From Ignavibacteriales bacterium (GTDB lineage Bacteria; Bacteroidota; Ignavibacteria; Ignavibacteriales; Ignavibacteriaceae), in NCBI GenBank assembly GCA_015709675.1, contig CP054182.1:4071448-4135447 (forward strand): a DNA stretch of 64,000 bases. Reading direction: 5' to 3'. A program made the translations under genes and the position numbers. A model generated the notes under the pieces. That model was given only the letters and a program-made list of their open reading frames with translations, was not told where the DNA came from and made no database searches. Positions 8,213-18,058 of this stretch are shown here, in pieces. Position 1 is the stretch's first letter. The number at the start of each line of letters is the position of its first letter.

Positions 8213-9775
8213 TCAGAGCGGTATATTGGAATGTTTCTTCGGAGGATTTACATCCTTCTTGGTCGCAAGCGACTGCAGCGCCCTGATGACACGGAACCGG
8301 GTATTTCTCGGCTCAATCACATCATCGATATATCCGTATTTCGCGGCAACATACGGTGTCGCGAATTTGTTCCGGTACTCTTCTTCCTTTTCATTCAGGA
8401 ATTTTACCCGTTCCTTATCATCAGTAATTTCTTTCAGTTCTTTCTGATGCAGGACTTCGATGGCACCGCGCGGACCCATGACCGCAATCTCAGCATTCGG
8501 CCAGGCATAGTTTATATCACCGCGCAGATGTTTTGAACCCATCACATCATACGCACCGCCATAGGCCTTGCGGAGGATAATCGTCACTTTTGGCACTGTT
8601 GCTTCGCCATACGCAAAAAGCAGCTTGGCTCCGTGAATGATGATTCCGCCGTACTCCTGATTTGTACCCGGCAAAAAGCCCGGCACATCAACAAAGGTAA
8701 CCACCGGTATATTAAACGAGTCACAGAAGCGCACAAAACGTGCTGCCTTGCGCGAGGAATTAATATCAAGCACACCGGCAAGATAGTTCGGCTGATTTGC
8801 CACAATACCTACAGACATTCCGTTAAAGCGGGCAAATCCGGTTATGATATTGGGTGCATAGTTGCGGCTGATTTCCATGAACTCATGATAATCAACCACT
8901 GCATGAATCACATCCCTCACATCATATGGCTTATTCGGATTCTCCGGAATAATTTCATTCAGTGCATCCTCAAGCCGGTTAATAGGATCGTCGCACATAG
9001 CCAGTGGGGGATCTTCAAGATTATTTTGCGGCAAATAGCTCAGCAGTTTCCTGATCAGAAGAATTCCTTCTTCCTCATCTTCGGTTACCAGGTGAGCAAC
9101 ACCTGATTTTGAGCCATGCACCATTGCACCGCCCAGTTCTTCATCAGTAACCGTTTCACCGGTGACCGTTTTAACTACTTTCGGTCCGGTCACAAACATA
9201 TAGCTTGAACCTTTACTCATAATGGTAAAGTCAGTAAGAGCCGGTGAATAAACCGCACCTCCGGCGCATGGACCGAATATCGCGGAGATCTGCGGCACCA
9301 GTCCTGATGCTAATATATTCCTCTGAAAAATTTCAGCATAACCGCCCAGACTTTTAACACCTTCCTGTATACGCGCGCCGCCGCTGTCGTTAATGCCGAT
9401 TACCGGGGCTCCGACTTTCATCGCCTTATCCATAATCTTGCAGATCTTCATGGCATACATTTCAGAGAGTGATCCGCCAAACACGGTGAAATCCTGAGAG
9501 AAGACGTACACAAGACGTCCGTCAATAGTGCCGTATCCTGTAACCACGCCGTCTGAAAGATAATCCTGCCCCTGCAGGCCGAAATCTATACAGCGGTGGG
9601 ATACAAACATATCAAACTCTTCAAAGCTGCCCGGATCAAGCAGCATATCAATGCGCTCACGGGCTGTATATTTCCCCTTTTTATGCTGGGCTTCAATCCG
9701 TTTTTCTCCGCCTCCCTGCCTTGCCTGTTTGCGGAGATCCATCAATTCTTTGATTTTTTCCTGATTAACCGTCAT
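8213..9775 (-). CDS. mmdA: Methylmalonyl-CoA decarboxylase alpha / propionyl-CoA carboxylase beta-type carboxyltransferase
   Basis: The 520-residue protein is a full-length acyl-CoA carboxyltransferase with both crotonase-like halves. Recognisable segments are the N-terminal [21 protein letters not shown], the oxyanion region GGARIQEGV and [16 protein letters not shown], and in the second half [17 protein letters not shown] and the GGAYDVM motif. It transfers the carboxyl group between methylmalonyl-CoA and enzyme-bound biotin. Because the operon has biotin carrier, gamma and beta subunits but no biotin carboxylase, the expected direction is decarboxylation coupled to Na+ export; the pump may also run in reverse. 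ATG at 9775 is preceded by an ATATAT-rich leader rather than a strong ribosome site. Confidence 0.92.
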   Translation of the reverse strand: MTVNQEKIKELMDLRKQARQGGGEKRIEAQHKKGKYTARERIDMLLDPGSFEEFDMFVSHRCIDFGLQGQDYLSDGVVTGYGTIDGRLVYVFSQDFTVFGGSLSEMYAMKICKIMDKAMKVGAPVIGINDSGGARIQEGVKSLGGYAEIFQRNILASGLVPQISAIFGPCAGGAVYSPALTDFTIMSKGSSYMFVTGPKVVKTVTGETVTDEELGGAMVHGSKSGVAHLVTEDEEEGILLIRKLLSYLPQNNLEDPPLAMCDDPINRLEDALNEIIPENPNKPYDVRDVIHAVVDYHEFMEISRNYAPNIITGFARFNGMSVGIVANQPNYLAGVLDINSSRKAARFVRFCDSFNIPVVTFVDVPGFLPGTNQEYGGIIIHGAKLLFAYGEATVPKVTIILRKAYGGAYDVMGSKHLRGDINYAWPNAEIAVMGPRGAIEVLHQKELKEITDDKERVKFLNEKEEEYRNKFATPYVAAKYGYIDDVIEPRNTRFRVIRALQSLATKKDVNPPKKHSNIPL

Positions 9776-9808
9776 GATATATATTCAGCTTTCCTGTAAA
9801 TAATTCTG

Positions 9809-10216
9809 TTATTCCGCTTTTTCGCAGAGTTCCGTAAGAACGCCATGCGTTGAAGCCGGATGGATAAATGCGATATTCAGACCGTCTGCCCCTTTTCTCG
9901 GCTCACGGTCAATAAGCCTCATTCCCTGCTGTTCAATAGTATGCAGTGTTGAAGGAAGATCATTTACCGCGAAGGCAATATGATGTATCCCTTCCCCTTT
10001 TTTTTCAATGAATTTTGCCACAGGTCCGTCATCAGCGGTGGACTCAAGCAGTTCGATTTTTGTCTGCCCTACCTGGAAAAACGCCGTGCGCACCTTCTGG
10101 TCAGCCACTTCTTCAATTTTATAGCATTTCATGCCGAAGATATTTTCGTAATAAGCGATTGACTCCTGCAGGTTTTTTACTGCAATGCCGATATGTTCTA
10201 TATGCGTTGGTACCAT
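9809..10216 (-). CDS. mce: Methylmalonyl-CoA epimerase
   Basis: The 135-residue vicinal-oxygen-chelate protein interconverts (R)- and (S)-methylmalonyl-CoA, linking the mutase product to the decarboxylase substrate. Seen features are HIEHIGIAVKNLQESIAYY with the first metal His, QTKIELLE (Glu ligand region), GEGIHHIAFAVND with another metal His, and GVLTELCE at the end with the final Glu ligand. The length matches the family. It lies between the mutase and carboxyltransferase genes with gaps of 18 and 33 bases, so all three should be on one transcript. Confidence 0.93.
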   Translation of the reverse strand: MVPTHIEHIGIAVKNLQESIAYYENIFGMKCYKIEEVADQKVRTAFFQVGQTKIELLESTADDGPVAKFIEKKGEGIHHIAFAVNDLPSTLHTIEQQGMRLIDREPRKGADGLNIAFIHPASTHGVLTELCEKAE

Positions 10217-10234
10217 ATTCTTTTCCGGTATATA

Positions 10235-11914
10235 TTAGATAAAAACTGATTCCTTATACTCGCCAAAGACCCCGCGCATCGTGTTGCAGATTTCACCCAC
10301 ACTGGCATACACCCTGACAGCGTCAAGGATAAGCGGCATCAGGTTGGCATCCCCTTCCGCTCCGGCTTTAAGCGCGGCAAGCGCCTTCTGCACATCTTCG
10401 TTATTTCTCTGAGCGCGTATGGTCTGCAGGAATTTTGTCTGCTCATCCTGCACTTTCATGTCAATTTTCAGCAGATTCTTTGGCGGTTCTTCCTTTACTT
10501 TGAATTTATTCTGCCCGACGATTATCTGCCTGCCTGATTCAATTTCCATCTCAGTTTTATAAGCTGCTTTCTGAATTTCCCCCTGTATATATCCTGCTTC
10601 GATCGCGGGCACAACGCCTCCCATGGAATCAATCGTTTCAAGATAACGGACCGCCTCGGCTTCTATCTGGTCGGTCATTGCTTCCACATAGTAGGAACCG
10701 GCGAGAGGATCTGCCGTATTTGCGACACCGCTCTCATAAGCAACAATCTGCTGCGTGCGGAGCGCGATCTGCACAGACTGCTCTGTCGGCAGCGCGAGTG
10801 CTTCATCCTTTGAATTGGTATGCAGACTCTGGGTTCCCCCCATTACGGCTGCGAGTGTTTGAATTGTAACACGTACGATGTTATTGTCAACCTGCTGAGC
10901 GGTGAGCGTTGAGCCGGCAGTCTGCGAGTGAAAACGGAGCATCATGGATTTCTCATCCTTCGCGCCAAACCGTTCCTTCATAATACGCGCCCATAATCTT
11001 CTTGCCGCACGGTATTTGGCTACCTCTTCAAGCAGATCGTTATGCGCGTTAAAGAAGAAGGAAAGGCGCCCGGCAAACTCATCTATATCCATTCCGGCAG
11101 CAAGAGCAGCTTTAACGTATTCTATGCCGTTTGCAATGGTAAAGCCCACTTCCTGCGCTGCTGTGGAACCGGCTTCACGGATGTGGTAACCGGAGATTGA
11201 GATCGTGTTCCATTTAGGAACTTCTTTCGAGCAGTATTCAAAAATATTGGTGATCAGCCGCATGGAGGGCTTAGGGGGATATATATACGTTCCGCGCGCT
11301 ATGTATTCCTTTAGAATATCATTCTGAATGGTTCCGCTTATTTTGGTCTTTGGCACTCCCTGCTTTTCGGCAACGGCAATATACATCGCAAGCAATACCG
11401 AAGCGGAAGCGTTAATGGTCATGGAGGTGGAGATTTTATCAAGCGGGATTTCATTAAAGAGGATTTCCATATCGGCAAGGGTGTCAATCGCAACTCCGAC
11501 TTTGCCCACTTCTCCGTGACAGATGGGGTCATCACTGTCGTAGCCAATCTGGGTCGGGAGGTCAAAAGCTACGGAGAGCCCGGCCTGCCCCTGACCGAGG
11601 AGGAATTTATATCGCTCATTGGACTCTTTTGCCGTTCCAAATCCGGCATACTGGCGCATGGTCCAGAACCGGGAGCGGTACATGGAGGGATAGACGCCGC
11701 GGGTAAAAGGATAATGCCCCGGAAAGCCGAGTTTTTCTTCATAATCCGGATTTGCGTCAGCCGGAGTATAAAGGGGCTTTACGGGAGTGAAAGAAACGGT
11801 AGTAATGGGGGTCTGACGTTCAGGACTTTTTGCCGTTATCTTCTGATAGGAGTTCTGCTCCCACTCCTGATACGCTTTCTGAACTTTTAATACCGTTTCA
11901 TCTGCCTGAGCCAT
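10235..11914 (-). CDS. mcmA: Methylmalonyl-CoA mutase, catalytic (large) subunit without B12 domain
   Basis: The 559-residue protein is the TIM-barrel part of the coenzyme-B12-dependent mutase that interconverts succinyl-CoA and methylmalonyl-CoA. Seen features are [20 protein letters not shown] (substrate tunnel), [25 protein letters not shown] with the active-site His, and [14 protein letters not shown]. It stops before any C-terminal cobalamin-binding domain, as in the split two-subunit enzymes of archaea and many bacteria; the small subunit (with DxHxxG) is not in this window. It is the first gene of the operon, with a candidate promoter just upstream. The pathway is propionate formation from, or conversion to, succinate. 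Confidence 0.93.
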   Translation of the reverse strand: MAQADETVLKVQKAYQEWEQNSYQKITAKSPERQTPITTVSFTPVKPLYTPADANPDYEEKLGFPGHYPFTRGVYPSMYRSRFWTMRQYAGFGTAKESNERYKFLLGQGQAGLSVAFDLPTQIGYDSDDPICHGEVGKVGVAIDTLADMEILFNEIPLDKISTSMTINASASVLLAMYIAVAEKQGVPKTKISGTIQNDILKEYIARGTYIYPPKPSMRLITNIFEYCSKEVPKWNTISISGYHIREAGSTAAQEVGFTIANGIEYVKAALAAGMDIDEFAGRLSFFFNAHNDLLEEVAKYRAARRLWARIMKERFGAKDEKSMMLRFHSQTAGSTLTAQQVDNNIVRVTIQTLAAVMGGTQSLHTNSKDEALALPTEQSVQIALRTQQIVAYESGVANTADPLAGSYYVEAMTDQIEAEAVRYLETIDSMGGVVPAIEAGYIQGEIQKAAYKTEMEIESGRQIIVGQNKFKVKEEPPKNLLKIDMKVQDEQTKFLQTIRAQRNNEDVQKALAALKAGAEGDANLMPLILDAVRVYASVGEICNTMRGVFGEYKESVFI

Positions 11915-11933
11915 ATATATTCCTTTTGTTAGT

Positions 11934-11962
11934 CAAACATAATCAGCAAAAAGTATGCCCAA
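11934..11962 (-). promoter_or_regulatory. Candidate Bacteroidota-type promoter of the methylmalonyl-CoA operon
   Basis: On the minus strand TATGTTTG (11941-11934) fits the TAnnTTTG -7 box of Bacteroidota promoters, with a TTG (11962-11960) 18 bases upstream. It lies ~20 bases before the mutase ATG at 11914, preceded by AAAGGAATATAT. The rest of the 296-base divergent gap up to 12211 shows nothing else I can name. Confidence 0.4.
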
Positions 11963-12210
11963 GATGGGGGCACTTAAACCCTCTTTTAGCGGGTTTTCAT
12001 TTTTGAGAATTTCATAATCGGGAAAAAATGTTGAATTTTTCATCAATTGTAAAATACTATTATTTATTTAGAGAAAATCCGTCCGATGCCGGGCAGGGCA
12101 GGTATTTCGGAACTGATTCTCCCTTTTACCCTTCATTTTTCCTCATTTTAGGGATATATTTTAAAGTTTGAATCAAATTTCTCCGAAAACGATCAGCCGG
12201 AAAAAACGAG

Positions 12211-12789
12211 ATGGACCCGATTAATATTATCATAGGAATTAACATACTTGCCCTGTTTGGCGCAAACTTAGACGGAGCAAGAAGAGGGCTGAAAAGCTCG
12301 GTAGCCGAGGTGAAAGAAAAACCGAAATCCTGGCTGCAAAAGAATCCCCCTGCCCTTGCCGCCCTGATTTTGTTTGCCCAGATTCTGGGTGTCTTCAGCA
12401 TCGGTAACCTTGTGGCTCCCGAGGGCTCCGAAGCGCTCCGCTATTCCGGGCTGGCCGTCTATCTCATCTTTTCATGGTTTCAGATTTATGCCCTCCGCTC
12501 CCTGGGAAAGTTCTACTCTCAGGATATTGTCATCCTGAAAAAACATGAACTGGTTACCACAGGCGCCTACCGGTTTATCCGTCATCCCCACTATCTCGGT
12601 CAGCTAATTGCTGATATCGGATGCGGACTCGCGCTGTTTAATATTCCCGTTCTTCTGCTTGTTCTGCCGGAAACAGTTATGCTCATCATGCGGGCGCAGA
12701 AGGAGGAGTCGATGATAAAAAAACATTTTCCTGATCAGTTTGCCGCTTACCGCAAAAAATCCGGTTTCATGATTCCCTTTATCGGATAA
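12211..12789 (+). CDS. ICMT/PEMT-like membrane methyltransferase family protein
   Basis: The 192-residue protein has three to four membrane segments and the C-terminal signature of isoprenylcysteine carboxyl methyltransferase-like enzymes: LVTTGAYRFIRHPHYLGQL, then a hydrophobic stretch and EESMIKKHFPDQFAAYRKK. In this family the RHPxY/Glu-Glu block binds S-adenosylmethionine in the membrane. Bacterial substrates are mostly unknown; isoprenoid or lipid methylation is possible. The last base of its stop codon is the first base of the next ATG (TAATG), so it is translationally coupled to the amidase gene downstream. It starts 296 bases from the divergent mutase gene. Confidence 0.8.
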   Translation: MDPINIIIGINILALFGANLDGARRGLKSSVAEVKEKPKSWLQKNPPALAALILFAQILGVFSIGNLVAPEGSEALRYSGLAVYLIFSWFQIYALRSLGKFYSQDIVILKKHELVTTGAYRFIRHPHYLGQLIADIGCGLALFNIPVLLLVLPETVMLIMRAQKEESMIKKHFPDQFAAYRKKSGFMIPFIG

Positions 12790-14339
12790 TGCACGCAACC
12801 AATCCCATGAAGCAGTTTCTGATTCTTTTCCTGTTTCTTCTTGCGGCGGATTATGCACTGCCGCAGAATTATCAGACCGTGGAAATAAAATTCGGGCTGG
12901 AGAAAAAAAGCGTCCGGGCAGCCGAACGGAGAGGAGCGCTGTATATATCGGTGCGCGATTTTGCCTCAAAGTTCAAAGTCGGGCATTATTACTCAACCAC
13001 GAATAAGAAATCGGAACTGAAGTTTAAGGAAGCGGTTATCAAATTTACCGCCAAGAATCCGTTTGTGGTTATCACGCAGACCGGTACTAAGGTCCCCGCG
13101 GTTTATCAGATGCCATTGTCAGCGCTGTTTTATGATGAAGATATATTCGTGGAGTCGGAATCATTCCGCAAATATATCGGCAAGGCGCAGTTAAAGATGC
13201 TGAGCTATACCGGCAAACCAGTCCCCGTGCAGGAACCGGAAGTTAAAACTACTACGACAGGAACACCCCCCTCCGCCGGTTCACCCGTACGGTTTAATTA
13301 CTCGCAGCGCGCTAACGGCTCTGTGCTGAGAATCGGGACGGAGAGTGAATTCGGTTCATTCCGCCACTCCCTTAAGGGAAAAGTCCTGACCATCACACTT
13401 GATAAAACCACTGGCATCAGCCAGGGTATAAGACAGAGTTACAATGACGGCATTCTGGACAGTATATCCGTTTCGAATATATCCGGCGGCATACAGATGC
13501 GGCTGCAGACGGGAAAATCATTTGATGCCTATGATATTATCAAAAACAGCAATAAATCACTCACAGTCTCCTTCCGCAAAAAAGAAGACGCAGTTTCGCC
13601 TTCAGACCTGAGCGGTAAAAAGGAAAAATGGAAATTTGATGTGGTGGTGATAGACCCAGGTCACGGAGGCAAGGATATAGGGGCAACCGGAGTGGGAAGA
13701 ACCATCGAGAAGGAAATCAATCTCGCCATCGGGCTGAAGCTCGGCAGCATGATAAACAAATACCTGCCGGACGTTAAAGTAGTATATACCCGCAAGACAG
13801 ATACCTTTGTTGAGCTTCACAAACGGGGGAAGATCGCCAACGATGCCGGAGGAAAACTGTTCATCTCCATCCATTGCAACTCCGTCGCGGGAAAGAAACG
13901 GGCTCCTAACGGAACCGAAGTATATCTGCTCCGCCCCGGCAAAACGCAGGATGCAATAGAAATAGCCGAGATTGAAAACAGTGTAATTTCCTATGAAGAA
14001 GACCCTAAAAAGTATAAAGAGCTTAACGATGAGAATTTCATTCTCGTAAGCATGGCGCATGCCTCATATATGAAATACTCGGAAAAATTTGCTGAATTAG
14101 TTGATATCAATTTCCGCAACAAACTGGAAATCAACAGCCGCGGAGTAAAGCAGGCGGGGTTTTATGTACTTGTCGGAGCTGCCATGCCGGGAGTGCTGGT
14201 TGAAACCGGTTTCGTAAGCAACGAACGGGACGCTGCCTACATCCGCAGCGAACGGGGCCAGAACGCCATCGCCTCCTCCATCCTCGATGCAGTAAAAGCC
14301 TTCAAAGTCTATTACGAAAAACAGATGAAAGAAGAGTAA
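12789..14339 (+). CDS. N-acetylmuramoyl-L-alanine amidase (Amidase_3) with N-terminal AMIN-type region
   Basis: The 516-residue exported protein cleaves the bond between MurNAc and L-Ala in peptidoglycan. A signal peptide (MKQFLILFLFLLAADYALPQ, preceded by six residues if the coupled ATG at 12789 is used; a second ATG is at 12807) is followed by a copper-amine-oxidase-like/AMIN beta region (~25-270). The catalytic domain (~278-510) has VIDPGHGGKDIGA (Zn His), TIEKEINL (Zn Glu), SIHCNS (Zn His) and VETGFVSN with the catalytic Glu. An insertion around residues 375-420 (ENSVISYEEDPKKY) is typical of Bacteroidota/Chlorobi homologues. The start overlaps the preceding stop. Role: cell separation or wall turnover. 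Confidence 0.92.
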   Translation: MHATNPMKQFLILFLFLLAADYALPQNYQTVEIKFGLEKKSVRAAERRGALYISVRDFASKFKVGHYYSTTNKKSELKFKEAVIKFTAKNPFVVITQTGTKVPAVYQMPLSALFYDEDIFVESESFRKYIGKAQLKMLSYTGKPVPVQEPEVKTTTTGTPPSAGSPVRFNYSQRANGSVLRIGTESEFGSFRHSLKGKVLTITLDKTTGISQGIRQSYNDGILDSISVSNISGGIQMRLQTGKSFDAYDIIKNSNKSLTVSFRKKEDAVSPSDLSGKKEKWKFDVVVIDPGHGGKDIGATGVGRTIEKEINLAIGLKLGSMINKYLPDVKVVYTRKTDTFVELHKRGKIANDAGGKLFISIHCNSVAGKKRAPNGTEVYLLRPGKTQDAIEIAEIENSVISYEEDPKKYKELNDENFILVSMAHASYMKYSEKFAELVDINFRNKLEINSRGVKQAGFYVLVGAAMPGVLVETGFVSNERDAAYIRSERGQNAIASSILDAVKAFKVYYEKQMKEE

Positions 14340-14414
14340 AAAATAATTGATAATTGATAAGGGATAATGGAGAATTGTGAATTGAAATTTAATCATTAAT
14401 TGAATTTATGCTCT

Positions 14415-14775
14415 GAACCCGCGGAGCGGGTGACCTGTTAATAACACGCAATATATCTTTTCCCAAAATCAACCCGCAGCGCGGGTGACCCGTTAATAAA
14501 AATCAAAGACGAACAACTCGTTTGAACCCGCAGCGCGGGTGAACCGTTAATAAAAATCAAAGACGAACCACTCGTTTGAACCCGCAGCGTGGGTGACCCG
14601 TTAATAACACGCAATGTATCTTTTCCCACTATCAACCCGCAGAGCGGGTGACCTGTTAATAAAAATCAAAGACAAACCACTCATCTGAACCCGCAGCGCG
14701 GGTGACCCGTTAATAAAAATCAAAGGCGAACCACTTATTTGAACCCGCAGCGTGGGTGACCCGTTAATAAAATCA
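14415..14775. repeat. Seven-unit 54/55-bp tandem palindrome array
   Basis: Seven copies of AACCCGCAGCGCGGGTGACC start at 14416, 14471, 14525, 14579, 14634, 14688 and 14742 (spacing 54 or 55). The spacers are of two kinds: TTAATAACACGCAAT... after units 1 and 4, and TTAATAAAAATCAAAG... after units 2, 3, 5 and 6. This gives a 163-base higher-order period. Each unit has a CCCGC/GCGGG stem. The reverse complement of the same palindrome is one module of the array at 42991-43843. The rest of the 14340-15096 gap (a short AT-rich start, then 14776-15096) shows no gene. Confidence 0.9.
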
Positions 14776-15096
14776 TGGATAAACCTCAGTCAGAGTCAGT
14801 TTTTTAGAACGCAGTCTGTGAAAAATTAATCGTGAATTTACTTTTCCGTAAGAACTTTTTGGTACCCTTTTAAGTACTCAGGTAAGTTACCTGTGATTCG
14901 TACATTTCCCAGGGGCCTCCGGAACTGGTTCGCAAATTCAGGATAATCAGGGCTATCACTCCCGGCAGGCGCTCAATGCCTCCGGTAAAAAATTCTCTAT
15001 AATCCATTGTCCCCTGTTTTCTCCCTCCTTTTTCTGATGAAAACTTCATCATTTCGTGCTATTTTGCATAGATTATTAAAACAATTTTACGATTAC

Positions 15097-15525
15097 ATGA
15101 CAAAAACACAGATCTGGTCAACCATATTTTTAGTTTTATTTATAGCACTTTTTTTCCTTCACAAGGCAACCAAGGAAGAACCGGAAGTAAAGCCTGCCAT
15201 GGGTGAAAATTATGAAGAAACCCAGTCCGGTTCCGGTCCGGGTCCGGAGTTTTCCGCTCAGGAAGCAGTGGTTAACTGGGGCTGCAATACCTGCCACGGT
15301 CAGGACCTCCGCGGTACTCAGATGGCCCCGACTCTTTACGGTCTCAGTGAGTTTTATGACCGCGACCGCCTAACCAACTATCTTAGAAATCCCAATTCTT
15401 TCATGGACTCCGAGCGTTTTAAGGAGTTCAAGGCGAAGTATAAGAATATTGTTATGCCGGCTTATAATAATAAAGATATCAAAGAGCTCGGCAAGGTAGC
15501 CGACTACCTCCTCGGTCTGCAATAA
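15097..15525 (+). CDS. Membrane-anchored small c-type cytochrome
   Basis: From the ATG at 15097 the protein has 142 residues: an N-terminal membrane anchor (IWSTIFLVLFIALFFL, residues ~6-21), an acidic Gly/Ser/Pro-rich linker, and a monoheme domain with CNTCH at residues 63-67 and a likely axial Met at 120 in IVMPAY. It should carry electrons on the periplasmic face. I prefer 15097 over an upstream ATG at 15007 because the earlier 30 residues are not signal-like and would put a second unrelated segment before the anchor. It follows the repeat array and precedes an antiporter gene. Partner unknown. Confidence 0.85.
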   Translation: MTKTQIWSTIFLVLFIALFFLHKATKEEPEVKPAMGENYEETQSGSGPGPEFSAQEAVVNWGCNTCHGQDLRGTQMAPTLYGLSEFYDRDRLTNYLRNPNSFMDSERFKEFKAKYKNIVMPAYNNKDIKELGKVADYLLGLQ

Positions 15526-15678
15526 ATGTAAAATCACCCATGGCACACAAAGCACAAAAGCCCGGTACCATTAAAGTTTTCATACCGGATGCATTGTGTG
15601 CCGCGGGTAAGCTTTCCGGCTACATCCGCATACCCGCTCTGTTTCATTCCGAAGTATATCCCCAAGGAGCATGACCTG

Positions 15679-17649
15679 ATGGAAAAGTTCAGTATTATCA
15701 GAGAACTGGTCATTATCCTGCTTTTTTCCATCCCCATCATCGCACTTTTCCGGCGGATAAATCTTTCTCCCATTATCGGATTTCTCTTTACCGGCATACT
15801 GATCGGCCCCCATCTTCTCGGATTCATTAAAACCACTTCTACTATCGAGGTTATCTCCGAAATCGGCATCATTTTGCTGATGTTCAGCATAGGAGTGGAG
15901 TTTTCCGTAAGGCAGCTGATGCAGATGTGGCGCACACTGATTATCACCGGAGGAGCGCAGGTAGTCCTTACCATTCTGGCCGGATGGGGAGTAAGTCTGC
16001 TGACCGGCCTGCCGTTCAGAGAGTCACTTTTCATCGGTGTTCTGATTTCCCTATCAAGCACCGCGGTAGTACTTAAACTGCTTTCCGATAAAAATGAACT
16101 AGGAACCCCTCACGGCAAAGCAGCAGTGGGCATTCTTATCTTTCAGGATCTGGCAATTGTTCCGCTGATGATTCTGGTGCAGCTTCTCAGTTCGGATGCT
16201 GCCCTGAGCGGCACTGCTATATCAGCAAAGATTCTTCTCTCCTTCGGAGGCATTGCGGGAATTCTCTATATATCAGGCAAAGTAATGCCCGCGGTTCTGA
16301 AATGGCTAGCATCAGTAAGAATACGGGAAGCTTTCACTGCCGGAACCATTCTTATGATACTCGGCACGGCGTATATATCGGAAGAAATCGGCCTTACGTT
16401 TTCCATCGGCGCGTTTCTGGCCGGCATTATCATCTCGGAGTCTGATTACAGCCATCAGATTGTCTCTGAAATTCTGCCGCTTAAAGACCTTTTTAATTCA
16501 ATCTTTTTTGTTTCCATCGGTCTGCTGCTTAATGTTGCTTTCCTGATAGATAATATCATCCTTGTCACTTCTGCGTTTGCTGCTCTGGTAGTTATTAAAA
16601 CCGGCATCATTTTTCTTATTCTTCTCACACAGCACTACCGTCCAACCACAGCAATTATAACCGGACTATCACTGGCGCAAATTGGTGAATTTTCCTTCAT
16701 CATAGCGCAGACAGGTATTAAAGGAGGACTACTCTCAGCGGAGATGAACGATACGTTTCTGGCTGTTTCCATCTTTTCTCTCTTCTTCACTCCGATAATC
16801 ATGAGCACTTCCACACGGGTTGCCGGCAGGTTTGAAACATTCAGCGGTGAGCTTTCAGAAACCGCTGAGCCTGGGATGAAGGATCACGTCATCATTGCGG
16901 GATTCGGACTTAACGGAAGAACGGTTGCACGTGTGCTCAAAGATACCGGAATCAGGTATCAGGTGGTGGAATATAATCCGGATATCGTGCAGTATCACCG
17001 CAATCTCGGTGAAAATATTATGTACGGAGATATTACAAGAAAGGAAATTCTGCTTCACGCGGGAGCCGCGCAGGCACGGGTGATGGTCTTTGCCATATCA
17101 GATGAAAAAGCCACTATCGCCGCGTTGCAGCTCGCAAGGGAGATCAATCATGATATATATACGATAGTTCGGACCCGGTATGTCAGGCAGGTTGAGATTT
17201 TCCGCAGTCTGGGAGCATCCGAAGTGATACCCGATGAACTGGAAACCTCGCTGATGATCTTCAGCCGGGTGCTCAGAAAATACCGGTTCCCGACCAATCT
17301 GATTATGCGTCAGCTCAGCATACTCCGCAGCCACTCATACCAGTATCTGCTCACCAAACCGGATGACATTGCCATTCTTGATCATGTGCAGCGCGTTCTG
17401 GCTGAGGGACTCACCGAAACGATATATATTGAGTCAGGCAATCCGAATATCGGCAAAACCCTTAAAGACCTGAATATCCGCGCTCTGACCGGAGCAACCG
17501 TAATTTCCGTTATCCGCACAGGCAAAATCATTTCTGCCCCGCAGGGAACTGAAGTGGTCACTGAAGATGACCAGTGGCTGATTACCGGAAACCACAATCA
17601 GGTGGATGAAGCGGTAAAACTGCTCACCGGAAACGGGGATAATGAATAA
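15679..17649 (+). CDS. CPA2 family cation:proton antiporter with TrkA-N/TrkA-C domains (KefB-like)
   Basis: The ~656-residue protein has a CPA2 membrane domain (residues ~1-385; ~12 helices, with GFLFTGILIGPHLLG, SIGVEFS, SSTAVVLKLL and FFVSIGLLLN). It is followed by a Rossmann RCK/TrkA-N domain starting DHVIIAGFGLNGRTVARVLKDTG (GxGxxG, NAD(H) or nucleotide binding) and a TrkA-C domain (ETIYIESGNPNIGKTLKDLNIR to the end). It should exchange K+ or Na+ for H+ under nucleotide control. The start at 15679 has AAGGAG at 15664-15669 with a 9-base spacer; the longer frame from 15589 adds 30 non-membrane residues and is less likely. Confidence 0.9.
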   Translation: MEKFSIIRELVIILLFSIPIIALFRRINLSPIIGFLFTGILIGPHLLGFIKTTSTIEVISEIGIILLMFSIGVEFSVRQLMQMWRTLIITGGAQVVLTILAGWGVSLLTGLPFRESLFIGVLISLSSTAVVLKLLSDKNELGTPHGKAAVGILIFQDLAIVPLMILVQLLSSDAALSGTAISAKILLSFGGIAGILYISGKVMPAVLKWLASVRIREAFTAGTILMILGTAYISEEIGLTFSIGAFLAGIIISESDYSHQIVSEILPLKDLFNSIFFVSIGLLLNVAFLIDNIILVTSAFAALVVIKTGIIFLILLTQHYRPTTAIITGLSLAQIGEFSFIIAQTGIKGGLLSAEMNDTFLAVSIFSLFFTPIIMSTSTRVAGRFETFSGELSETAEPGMKDHVIIAGFGLNGRTVARVLKDTGIRYQVVEYNPDIVQYHRNLGENIMYGDITRKEILLHAGAAQARVMVFAISDEKATIAALQLAREINHDIYTIVRTRYVRQVEIFRSLGASEVIPDELETSLMIFSRVLRKYRFPTNLIMRQLSILRSHSYQYLLTKPDDIAILDHVQRVLAEGLTETIYIESGNPNIGKTLKDLNIRALTGATVISVIRTGKIISAPQGTEVVTEDDQWLITGNHNQVDEAVKLLTGNGDNE

Positions 17650-17772
17650 TTTACAATGTACAATTAACAATGGAGTATTGAGGATTAGAATTAACGCAAA
17701 TGTATATATATTCCCTCACAGTCCGGTTACATACAGCATATCAGCAATACATCCAACAAAAGCGCTCCAACC

Positions 17773-17957
17773 AGTCCCAGAGGGACGACATATTAATAAC
17801 CCACACATCTCCCGAATCTACCCAAAGTCCCGTAGGGACGACATATTAATAATACACACACCACCCGATTCCACCCAAAGTCCCGTAGGGACGACATATT
17901 AATAACACACACAACCCGATTCCATACAAAGTCCCGTAGGGACGACATATTTCCGTA
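17773..17957. repeat. Four-unit ~53-bp tandem repeat
   Basis: AGTCCCGTAGGGACGACATA begins at 17773 (first copy AGTCCCAGAGGGACG), 17826, 17879 and 17930, with spacing 53, 53 and 51. Each has the small palindrome GTCCCGTAGGGAC, followed by TATTAATAAC and a CACAC stretch. The rest of the 17650-18058 gap is AT-rich with no gene. Open frames across it come from the repeat. Confidence 0.9.
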
Positions 17958-18058
17958 ATGCCTGCGAGTTATATATACTATACTGCCAGCTTCCACGAAA
18001 CGGAAGCAACCTAATTATCATACTTTAAAAAGGAACAATGAATAGCAGCGGAACAGTA

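Noticed and set aside
14415-14775. Possible CRISPR array (regular ~27-base repeats with ~27-base spacers)
   Set aside because: The spacers themselves repeat in two types, the repeat core is a simple palindrome, and no cas gene is nearby.
15589-15678. Extended N-terminus of the CPA2 antiporter
   Set aside because: The extra 30 residues are not membrane-like, and the start at 15679 has a good AAGGAG site.
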